Of a stretch of 64,000 nucleotides of DNA, positions 54,581-64,000 are shown one piece after another. Source of the stretch: Lates calcarifer. Lineage: Eukaryota > Chordata > Actinopteri > Centropomidae. Within the stretch, counting starts at the first letter, position 1; every line of letters starts with the position of its first letter. Below the pieces are notes generated by a model. It did no database searches. It saw nothing but the letters and a program-made list of their open reading frames with translations, and was not told the DNA's origin. A program made the translations under genes and the position numbers. The stretch covers positions 11,955,550 to 12,019,549 of the forward strand of contig NC_066851.1 in NCBI RefSeq assembly GCF_001640805.2, in the 5' to 3' direction.

Positions 54581-54850
54581 AACAATTATAGTTAGTGATT
54601 AATCTCTTGATTAATTTTGAGATGATCAGATTAATTCTTTGGTTTTGTAAACACCAGAAAAAATGCCCATCATCTTTCCAAACCCCAAAGATATTACATT
54701 TACAGAGATAAAAAAAAGAAGCAAAAGCAGCCAGTTAATGAAGCATTTCTGCTTGCTAAGTTGATTCAATTATATCACCCCCCAAAAAATGTTTAATGTT
54801 TAAATGTTTGTTTTATTCAGTCATTAAACTGTTTGATTATATTTTCTTTG
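54581..54850 (-). repeat. ATTAATC-rich MITE-like interspersed repeat
   Basis: GTTAGTGATTAATCTCTTGA, then AAAAATGCCCATCATCTTTC and CCAAAGATATTACATTTAC. This is the reverse-complement order of the copy at 63621-63860. Confidence 0.65.
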
Positions 54851-55616
54851 AATGTTATCTCTAACTGCCATTGACAAAACTCTCTCCTCAAGATCCATTT
54901 AGTAGCTGTTCAGGAGCATTCAATAATATCACATGATCTTCATCAGTGGATGGAATTTGTCCAGTTGCCATGGAAATATTGATCTTCAAATTCTCATTCT
55001 TTAAGGAATTCTTGTCCATTTTGGTGCACCACTGATTCATCATAGGGAGTACAACTATGCCTGATAAAACTGTTGTGTACTGTTTTGTTTTTGTGTAAAC
55101 TGCATAATGTTTTGTGAAGTTTTCCAAAGTTTGTGTGTTACCTCATCTTGAGCTTGAGAGCTTGAAATGTTTTTGACGTAAAGCCTGCGTTACAAAGTGA
55201 AAGAAGTGGGCATTTAGAAGGTAGGGAGGTCTGATGAAAGAGTTTTATTGTGTGAAATTTTGGATATTCCATTTTTGGAATTTGATCCTGGAATTAGGCC
55301 TCTGCTGTTCCACTTTCAACCATTGTTTTTCATCATTTTATTTAGAGTTCCCAAACTTTATAGAGGTATAATACTATCGCTTTAAGTTTAATTTTCACTT
55401 TTCATTCCAATATAAGTGAGCCAACATGCACAATACCAGGACCATGAAACTGAACTGGTTAACCAGAATTCAGCCATAATTCATTTATATCATTTACACT
55501 TGCTGTGCTGTTCTGTGATATGCTAATGTCCTCCAAGTATTTTTGTGTGTGTTGGGGTATTGCTACTTCTGCTTAATCTGAAAAGAAAGAAAGCCAGTTG
55601 TCCTCTCATGTAGCAG

Positions 55617-55630
55617 CCGCCAGAGGGCGG
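55617..55630 (+). promoter_or_regulatory. CTCF-like motif (plus strand) upstream of prkch
   Basis: CCGCCAGAGGGCGG fits the CTCF core CCASYAGRKGGCRS with one tolerated change (G for A at position 3). It lies about 580 bp before the prkch start codon and points towards that gene. Confidence 0.45.
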
Positions 55631-55639
55631 TGTTTCCTC

Positions 55640-56211
55640 AGCACAGCACAGCACAGGTGAGCCACCAGAACACCTTCACCGAGCAGAGTCATGCATTCTG
55701 GTCAGGATAGTTCCAGCCTCCTCTTTCCAAAGAAGAACTACAAATTCAACCATGTGACATACCGAGCCAACAGTGACAGGCCCGTGACTGTACGTGTGTG
55801 CGGGCATGCGTGTGTGTGTGTGTATATGTGCGCGCCCTCCGTGACAACTTATATGCGGAACTTGTTCTCCTCCTCTCGGCATGTCAGTGTTGTGGCTTCC
55901 TATTTACTGAAACTACTTGTAGCAGGTTCGCACGGAGACAGCACGGCGGCTGACAGTAACTGTGTGTGAGCTGTGAGGCGGGAGGTCAGCGGGAACAAGT
56001 TTTATGTCAGAATGAGCGCAAAAGTGCGCAGGAGTTGATGCCAAATTAGTGTGAAAAGATTTTAAACTATGCATTTATTATAGCACAGTTGTTGCTCAGT
56101 GTTTATGTGAAGTTGGTGTGTATGTTTTTTTTCTTTAAATATATTTTTTTATCGCTTTTTGAGTGCTTTTTTAAAAACTTCGCGCGTGAGCCTTAACTAG
56201 TTTGTTTAAAA
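55640..56211 (+). promoter_or_regulatory. prkch: prkch promoter / 5' UTR region
   Basis: CG-containing DNA (55780-56020) passes into a T-rich stretch with AAATATAT at about 56137. An in-frame TAA at 56194-56196 lies 15 bp before the ATG. Upstream short ATG frames (for example from 55691) would be uORFs only if transcription starts that far upstream. Confidence 0.45.
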
Positions 56212-56562
56212 ATGAAGTTTAACGGTTATCTGAAGCTCCGGATCGGTGAGGCGGTGGACCTGAAACCGACCACCTTCTCTCTCCGCCACACTGTCATCTT
56301 CAACAAAGCTCCTCCGGCCCTGGACCCTTACATCGTGGTGAAGGTGGACGACTACAAAATTGGACAGACTCACACCAAACAGAAAACCAACATGCCGACG
56401 TACAACGAAGAGTTCTGCCTTAACGTGAAGGACGGGAAACAAATCGAGCTGGCCGTTTTCCACGATACTCCTATCGGATATGATGACTTTGTGGCCAACT
56501 GCACTGTTCAGTTTGAGGACCTCATCAAGACCTCCAACACGGGAGAGACTTTTGAGGGATGG
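56212..56562 (+). CDS. prkch: prkch coding exon 1 (aa 1-117)
   Basis: 117 whole codons from ATG to TGG, donor TGG|GTGAGT. The fish start equals the internal Met of human MSSGTMKFNGYL; the in-frame TAA at 56194 rules out an upstream extension. Confidence 0.95.
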
Positions 56563-59500
56563 GTGAGTGACAAGTAATCCTGTCAAAGAGAAAACAACTA
56601 GGTAAACATGTTGTCCAGCCCTCATAACTCTAAACATGGCTGGATTCACCTGTTAAAGTGACCTGAGTACATATTTCCTGTCGGGTCCCTGTTGACCTGT
56701 CCCCACCTTCTCTACCCATGAGAGCAGGGGCTGAGGATATAATTTGGTTTTCATCCAGTGTTGAATCATTCCAGGGCTATAAATACAGATACTGGCACTT
56801 TTTATGTTAAAAATAGACTGATGTATCGTCATACAGGGGAGGACAGTTAGTCATGGTCTACGAGCTAATTGTATTTCATCACATGACAGTAAACTGCAAG
56901 TGGGTCCAAGCACCCTGATGCAACTCTGAACTAAAGCTGGCCACTGGAGAGCTGCAGTGCAAGACTACATCTCAGTACACCTTAAACAGGTTGTTTAACA
57001 CGGGTTTGTTTATGTGCTTTGTAAATAAGTTAATGATTAATGTTCATGTTGTGAATTCTTTGAACTAATGCATTGCATCACACAACAGCAGCAGAGAAGT
57101 AGATAGTGCATTCACTAACAACACTGACAATAGGCCCAGAACTTGGATCTAATGTTTTGATCTTTATTAATCTTATTGACACTAGTATCAATACTCAGAG
57201 GAAGACTCCATATTAATAGTATCAGTACACTGGGTATCCCTGGCTATTCGCTTCACCCACCCCTGTCAGAGACTTAGGTGCCAACCAGTGCCCCTATGTT
57301 GGAACCAACAACTTAATATGAGCATAATATCAACAAATATAAAATTAAAAGTTGATGTTGTGCAAATGCAGGACCTGACTTTATTGTTGTTGTGTGTTAC
57401 TGGTGCAAATTCTGAAAGAAATGTGCAACCAATAAAACTCTAAAGATCAGTTGACATGGTCTGGACCTGGGTATCTGGACCCCAGTCAGGGTAGCAATCT
57501 TTACTTAATCCAGCCCTGACTCTAAGAAACAATAGCCCCGTGGATAAATAAGTTATTTACATAACAGAGCAGGGATAGTGATTTTAATCCTGATCCTTAT
57601 TTGAGCTATCTCACACTGAGTTTCTGCTGACACAAAATCCATTCTGATACTTACCCATTTACTTTTAGGAGAATGCAGTTTAACAAACAACTTGAAAATA
57701 ACCACATACAGTTAAATTTATAACATACAGATCAACCACTTAAAGTTACAATAAATCCCAATGGACAACTGTGCTCTTCTCTACACAGGATTATTCTAGT
57801 TTCTCTGTGAGAGCTTTGACACCAGCTGAGCAGTAGTTGAGAGCAGGTTCAGGACAGAAAGCATGCTGCTATTCAGCTCGAGGCAGTTTTCACTGCACGT
57901 GTCACAGTCACTGCGAGTAACTTTGCCTGTTTTTCTACCTGTAAACATCAACAATACATCAGCTGCACTGAGCCCGTCCCTCCTGCTCTCTGAAAGCAGA
58001 TCCAACCACTGCCAAAGCACAGGCTTAATGAAAGATAACACCCTCACATATTAACATCGTCGTGTTTTGGGCAGTGTGCACTGGACGGCAGCCTCTCGTG
58101 TCTTGCACTTATTGGCTTAGCAGCGTAAATGAGGTCTGAAACCGCACATGCTGCTGCACTGGCAAGGTGTTAATTCTGCTTATGAGGCACTTGTTACACC
58201 ACAGTGTGGGGTGAACTAACAAATGCAAATTGCCCAGGCCTGCATAACATTTGACCTGCCTGTGTGAACAGATGCATGGTGATAACACTTCTTGCTCCAG
58301 AAGGCAGCACAGGTACAAAGTTACCCATACTTCGTTGATTGAGGTGTAAAGGAACTGAAAGTCATCAGTGTGAAGTTAAGTGAACTTTAGTGCTTTAGCA
58401 CTTTTAATGCACAAAAAATTGACCTAATCAAAGCTCAGATTTAATGTCTTATGTAAAGTATCATATTAGTGATACTCTCCTCCAAATACCAAACAAAAAC
58501 TGCCCGTTCAAACTGGAGTTTCCCCTTTCTCACGTACTTTGATCCCTCCAGGACTGTAAGCCACTGCAGGTGTTGCTAAATGTAACCTGAACCTGTCCAG
58601 GCCTGGAGCAGGCTGTGGCAGTATCGACTACATAGCTACAATGCTCTCATCTCTTCAGACATATTCTCACCAAAAAGTATGCAACAAATACTTCAGCAGT
58701 AACAGTAAAACAGATGAAACAAAAGCATGAAAGTTTGGACAACATTGTGCATTGAAGACGAATACCTCAGTATCACAAACTCATAGGTGCATGAATTAGT
58801 AACTTTTTAGAGATAAATGAGAAAATCCTGATTCTCGCCACCATACCTCATTAACCATCCAAACTCTACTGTCTATCTGGACTGTGCAACCTCACACTAG
58901 ACATCACTGATGTTGTGGTGCAGTGTGGGAAAGCCTCTTAGCATGGCAAGGTGTTTTTTGAGAAGTGAAACATTTATGTTTATGTTTCACTTTAACTCAG
59001 TAAAACATAATTTTTTGGTTGATACATTGTAAGGAAATGCAGCTCATTACATTATAGCCACAATTTACTCAAAGCAGCATACTGTGAATAAATACATTTT
59101 GTGTAGAGATGACAAATACATGCACTTCTGTGAGAAAAGTCAGTGTGTTTTTAAGCCAGATTAGTTCCAAATCAATTGAGACATGCTACAGTAAGAAATA
59201 ACATTCAAGACCGCTTTGCGCAAACCTTCACCCAGACCCCGAGCACTGAGGGGAAGTGGTATGAAAGTGGAGCTTGGTCTGTTAGTTTTAGAAGAAACAG
59301 TTGGTTAGTACAGAGTTGGCTTTTGTCACTTCAAGACACACACTTAAAGTTGTTATCCGCTAGATCTGAACTGTGAGGGCTTTTTGTTCTCTGCTGTGCA
59401 GAAGAAGTGCTGGGCTGGCTTGTTTCACATGAGGCACAGGCCTCCACACGCCCACACTGCTGTTTATCACAGTGTTCCCACCGTATGATCAGTGCTCAAG

Positions 59501-61302
59501 GGCTCACTGTTAAAAAACTCTCTCTCTATTGGTGCTTATCCAGATGCTCTAAATCCTGTCTTATCTTTTTTATCTGTGCACACAGTCCAGTTTGATGCAC
59601 TTAAACCCCACAAAGAGATGAGTGTCTCTGCTGCTGTGACGTGGCGCAGAAGCTCAAATTAAGCAGGTTACTCAGCTCCTTCTCTTTAACTCAGACTGAA
59701 GGTTATAGACAGGGCTGACATCATCCTTGTGAGAAAAAATCACCATATGACATTTAGACATACAAGGTCAGTTTCCTTTGCCTCCCACTTGACAGTGCAT
59801 GACACTACATTGTGACATCTTTGACTTTTTCCTCAGCTGTTTGAACTCCTTCAGTTCACATTTTGTCGGCTATAAGTGTTTAGGTGTCTGTGCTGTGGGA
59901 GTTGTTTCTCAGGCTTGAAAAGTGATCAGGTCCCTCTCAGAAGCACTGAAACTGAAAGTGGGTTAAATATGGCCCCTTAACATTTTCCAGCATAGTGTGC
60001 TGCCTGCTTGACTGTAACTGGCCCCATCACCAGTTTCTAAAAAATAGAAAAAATAAAAAACACAGAAAAAGAAACTTCCTCCTCTGTGATGCAGCATTTA
60101 AGTGTTCTGCTTTTTAACTACAGCATCACGCCTCCACCTCACACATCTATTTTAGATCAGATGTGCTCCATCTGAAAGGATAAGTTCACATTTTTTCAAG
60201 TCTGTCTCAAAACACTGCTCACATGCCCACATGTACGTCAAATACTAATAATTAGTTGCTGTAATTGTTCCTCCCATCCCTTTCTCAAAGCCATTAGAAA
60301 CACAGTCTAACTCCTTTTGTCTGGCTGAGATGTCTTATCAGAGGAGAGGCCAACTTCAGAAAGTCCCAGACGCGTTGCAGCTTTTTTGAACAAGGGTGAA
60401 GATAGATATGATAGAGACGCAGGAAGTCTTCACAGTGGACAATTCAGTCGCTGTCTAGACTGTGTACTCAAACACAGGATATGAGCAGGTAACCGAAAAC
60501 AAAAGCAAATATCTTTGAGATGAAGTGAAATGAACGCTTCCCTGAAAGGAAAGTTTTACACTAATTGTGCCAACTGAGCGTCAAACACTTGACGCCTAAT
60601 GTGTCACTGTTTTGTGGGCAGTGAGTATTTTCCACACCGAGTCTATGCATGATATAAATACATTTATTTAAGCGTACAGTGGCCTAAGTTTCCATCCAGT
60701 GGTTGCTGCAGGAAGTGTCTTGCCAGTCAAAAAGCTGTATGTCTTTACATATGTGTACTTGTTCACAGCTGAACATCAGGCCACTGCAACCTTTGCGACC
60801 AGCCCAACCTGCCAGACCTGCTTTCGTCGTCTTTGTCACAATGTTGAAATTCCTCCGACATGACATTCACGCCAAAGAATGCAAAATATGCAGTTGCACG
60901 GCTGCATCTTTAGTGTACCGGAGATGAAAGAATGATGCTCAACAGATACCATTTTACATGCCTTTTTAACCCAGTTATTGTAACTAAAAATGACATTGTT
61001 TCCACGTTTTTTTCTACACTTTCAAAATCATCAAATGTGCCTTTTTAGAATGATTTACCTTTAGTTTAACATATGTTAGGTTGGGTGACTTATCCTTAGT
61101 TATAGATTTTTTTTAAGAACAATTTTCCCAAATGTAATTGTGTTGGATCTCAGTATTGGTCTGCTGTGTTTCCGATCAGCCATATGTGTGTTTGATTTGC
61201 AGAAATATAATTGTGTGTTTGCGTTTGTGTGTCTGCAGATGGACTTGGAACCAGAGGGCAAGGTCTACATCCACATTACGCTCACTGGATCTTTCACTGA
61301 CG
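56212..61302 (+). CDS. prkch: prkch, protein kinase C eta, N-terminal part (truncated by window edge)
   Basis: PKC eta is a calcium-independent, diacylglycerol-activated Ser/Thr kinase of epithelia and other tissues. Two coding exons lie in the window (56212-56562 and 61239-61302), giving residues 1-138, the C2-like domain. Motifs are [65 protein letters not shown] and [20 protein letters not shown]. The segments [14 protein letters not shown] and ITLTGSFT favour eta over its close relative epsilon, as does the gene order. Teleosts can have prkch duplicates; which copy this is cannot be told. The pseudosubstrate, C1 and kinase exons must lie to the right. Confidence 0.93.
56563..61238 (+). 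other. prkch: prkch intron 1
   Basis: A 4.7-kb intron. It holds an 11-bp inverted repeat (58963-58992, AAGTGAAACAT arms) and an old interspersed repeat (60173-60310). No exon or RNA gene recognised. Confidence 0.65.
60173..60310 (+). repeat. interspersed fish repeat fragment
   Basis: GAAAGGATAAGTTCACATTT, TTTCAAGTCTGTCTCAAAAC and TTCCTCCCATCCC...CCATTAGAA occur in the order I recall for a common percomorph repeat. Diverged and non-coding. Confidence 0.6.
61239..61302 (+). CDS. prkch: prkch coding exon 2 (aa 118-139)
   Basis: Begins after GTGTCTGCAG with [20 protein letters not shown]; donor GACG|GTAAGG leaves one base of the next codon. Human has Val where this exon starts with Met, so the first codon is an in-frame ATG. 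Confidence 0.93.
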
Positions 61303-61819
61303 GTAAGGCTGCCACTGTAGGTTCAAATGCCACCCAGTGTTTCTCCTCATGCATAATTATCACCACCCCTCTTCTGTTTCTCTTTTCACACACAGTCTTA
61401 AACAACAACACCAACCATGTGTGCAAACTCTGTTAGCCACACACTTCTCTGTATCTGTGTAATAATAGACATTCTTGCATATGTGAGTGTGGATGCTTGT
61501 GTGTGACTCGAGTAGGTTGGTATGTGCCAGGTATGCTCTGTCTAGCTAATATGTTATGATGTGATGAACATTTTCTTGTCCCAGACGTCAGAGAATATTA
61601 GTACTGGGTATACCTGTAGCTCAGACATGTACACAATTTTGTAGCCAATGAGAGGTGGTCATTTAAAACAGACAAGCAGGAAGTGACCTTGCAGGTTTGT
61701 TGAAGGAGAAGTCGGGTCAGGTGGTGACTAGTTGCCCTCCGTTAAGTTCCCCTTTCTTTATCTGTTGCTATCATGTCTAACTGTGCACCAAGCTTAATGA
61801 AACACCAACATTTACTTCA

Positions 61820-62255
61820 GAGTTGATGAGAGAGGTCAGAGGAGAACGACCGCACTGACTGGAGCTGACAGAAAGGTGGTGGTGGTGAATGGGCGTGGAG
61901 AACACTGGATGTCTTTCTTGCCCATCCCTTTATGGTCACAAGTTAATATCTTCTAATGGCTACTTCTAGCATGATAATGCCCCATGTTACAAAGCAAAAG
62001 TTGTCTCAAACTGGTTTCACAAACATGACAATGGCTTCATTGAACTTAAGTGGCCTTCCCAGTAACCAGGTCTGAATCCAGTAGAACACCTTTTGGATGT
62101 GATCAAACTTGTTAACAGGTTAATGTGCAGCTGACAAACCTGCAGAAATGATGAGATGCAGTCGTGTCAACATGGAGGAGTCTTTCTATTCCATCATGAA
62201 TTGTGGCTGTTTTGAGAACAGAGGGAGGCTCTTCCTAATATTACTATGTAGTGTT
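61820..62255 (+). mobile_element. decayed, internally deleted Tc1-like DNA transposon
   Basis: The DNA contains degraded Tc1-type transposase sequence: GAGAGGTCAGAGGAGAACGA, TCTAATGGCTACTTCTAGCA, AAAGTTGTCTCAAACTGG, and TGAATCCAGTAGAACACC (the NPxEH segment of the DDE domain). A stop codon interrupts the conserved WPSQ.PGLNP stretch. Most of the middle of the transposase is missing, with two segments joined near 61875. It cannot encode a working transposase. The terminal repeats are not clearly delimited; the left end may start near 61600. Confidence 0.75.
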
Positions 62256-63620
62256 GCACGCTCATTTTTGTTATCAGTCGCCCTATTTCGAAAGTGATTA
62301 TTTTACATCTTAAACAAATGTTTTCAAAGTGTTTTTCCTTTTACTCCACATATTTTCAGACAACAATTTCTGAACTTTGAAAAGTTTGTTTTAATTATTT
62401 TCACCTCCCTCACATCCTGCAGACTTCAGGGGAATGTTTCAAATCTACTAGAAAACATTGTAGATGACCCCAGCAACAGAGATTAGAACAGAAACTTCAC
62501 ATTATCAGCGTGGAGGTCAACCGCAAGGAGTGCTGTGGGGTGCTGCAAACAGCACTGAGTAATAACAGTCAGCTGCAAAACATAATGTAACAGACTGCAC
62601 TAGTCTTGCCTTTCTAGCCCAATTTTCCCCCAGTCATAAATAGGGCTTGGCAGTATGATTAAAATAATATCACACCTTTACAACTTTGCAAAGATCACAT
62701 AAACTAATCATATTGATGTTAAATGAAATGAACTCACTGTACATTACAACAGAACTTAAAACCCTTTGCTCATGTAAAATAAAAACTGACCCAGTTTGAT
62801 AGCTTGCATAAAAATGTCCTTGCAGAATGATAACACAGTATGTTCATGTCATCATGATACAATTCCACTGATGGTTGATAAGTGATTATATAACTGCTGA
62901 TTTGCCTTTGTCAGTACACACTTTAAACTGCATTTTCATTCAAACATTTGAAGAAAAATAAATATAGAAATTAAAAACTGTAGAATATAGTGAGATGGAC
63001 AATTGCCAGTTTATCATTTAGACTGCTGGCCTTTTACAGATAGAAATAACGTAGGTGTGTGTATGATAGAAATCTTGCATTGTACAGACGATTTTAGTCT
63101 GAAAGTAAAGCCCCCTCTTCACACCACTACCACACGTCTGTTTGCTGGGGGCGTGGTGGGCGCACAGTAGACAGGTTTCCATAACACATGTGGTTTTCAC
63201 CTCACAAATAGCTCGGCTGCACTTACTCAGAGCTAAAACACATAGAATCAAACCATGCAGCTGTGTGCAAAGGTGAAATGATATGTACATGAATTTACAT
63301 ATATAATGTCTAAAGAATTACTCATAATGTTCATCCTGATTTAAATCCCTGTGTTTTATTCCATCTATCCTCTGGTACATCCTCCACAGTTTTGTCTGTC
63401 CTATATGTTGAGTAACAGTGATGAATGGGCCCGAATCTCATTCATTTAAAAATACTAAAACTTAATTGCGGTGTAAAAATCTGTCTTTTGTCATGACATA
63501 GTCAGGGTACTAGAAAAAATAACAGATGATACTGTTCAGCTGGAGTCCATCACACTGGACTCAAAACATCCAACAGGGGATGTTGACTGCATCTAAGTAT
63601 TGAATAATCATTCTGGAACA

Positions 63621-63860
63621 TTGACTAGCATTAAGCAATTGAACAATTGAACATGATTTATTATTCATATTACTTTCTCAAATTTGAAGATTACTGATTT
63701 TCAGTTTATTATTAAATTTTAAATGTAATATCTTTGGTTTTTGACAAAACAACCAATTTAAAGATGGGCTCTGGGAAATTGCTATGTCCATTTTTCAATT
63801 TTTTTCAGACATTTAATAGACTAATTAATTAAATAATTACTAAATAACTAACTAAATAAT
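63621..63860 (+). repeat. ATTAATC-rich MITE-like interspersed repeat
   Basis: AATATCTTTGGTTTTTGACA, AAACAACCAATTTAAAGA, GGGCTCTGGGAAATTG and TTTCAGACATTTAATAGACT follow the consensus order I recall for this percomorph element. Ends in ATTAATTAAATAATT. Confidence 0.7.
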
Positions 63861-64000
63861 TGACACTGGACTCAATAATTACACATTCAGTAAGAAGGCA
63901 GTAAATAGTAGCCTTCATCTGAAGCTTTACCTGAACTCCTGTAGAAACTATCTGGCTCTTCAGCAGCTAAATGCTCCACTTATTTTTTATTTTTTTTTTG

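Larger units (their letters stand above)
48103..55600. other. slc38a6-prkch intergenic region, no gene found
   Basis: I find no coding exon, no single-exon frame of tmem30b length (about 350 codons) and no RNA gene. It holds a repeat (50301-50430), a tRNA-type SINE (52435-52530), a (TG)n array (52796-52847), a minus-strand CTCF-like motif (53755-53768) and a MITE-like repeat (54581-54850). A unique GC-richer patch at 48350-48510 could be regulatory. Confidence 0.65.
61303..64000 (+). other. prkch: prkch intron 2 (runs off the right edge)
   Basis: At least 2.7 kb. It holds a decayed Tc1-like transposon (61820-62255) and a MITE-like repeat (63621-63860). No further prkch exon is seen before the edge. 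Confidence 0.7.

Noticed and set aside
56206..56649. 147-codon minus-strand frame
   Set aside because: It is antisense to prkch exon 1, which encodes the conserved C2 domain.
56212..61302. Identity as prkce rather than prkch
   Set aside because: Some residues match epsilon, but [22 protein letters not shown] and the slc38a6 neighbour favour prkch.

Overview
This is a stretch of a bony-fish genome, most likely a percomorph (spiny-rayed) teleost. The genes are vertebrate-type, split into many short exons with GT/AG introns. The gene order mnat1 - trmt5 - slc38a6 - prkch matches the human 14q23 order. The background carries (CA)n runs and several interspersed repeats that I recognise from memory as common in percomorphs. 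None of this was checked against a database.

Layout. 1-1685: AT-rich intergenic DNA and the mnat1 5' region. 1686-33318 (+): mnat1, the assembly subunit of the CDK-activating kinase, complete in 8 coding exons (311 aa), with long introns 1, 6 and 7. 33734-36329 (-): trmt5, the tRNA guanine-37 N1-methyltransferase, complete in 5 coding exons (477 aa). Its 3' end abuts that of mnat1. 36330-36640: a 311-bp divergent promoter shared by trmt5 and slc38a6. 36641-47305 (+): slc38a6, a neutral amino-acid transporter, complete in 16 coding exons (456 aa). 48103-55600: intergenic DNA with no recognisable gene; the tmem30b expected here from the human order is absent. 56212 to the right edge (+): the first two coding exons of prkch (protein kinase C eta); its C1 and kinase domains lie beyond the window.

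The four genes do unrelated housekeeping or signalling jobs: TFIIH/CAK assembly, tRNA modification, amino-acid transport and lipid-activated kinase signalling. The shared interest is the layout: one divergent promoter, one tight convergent 3' junction, gene deserts inside introns with several candidate conserved non-coding blocks, and two outward-pointing CTCF-like motifs before prkch. In mammals this block sits next to SIX1/SIX4/SIX6, so the non-coding blocks may regulate those genes; that is inference.

I found no undescribed multi-gene system. The most specific unexplained sequence feature is a near-perfect 17-bp hairpin in mnat1 intron 6.
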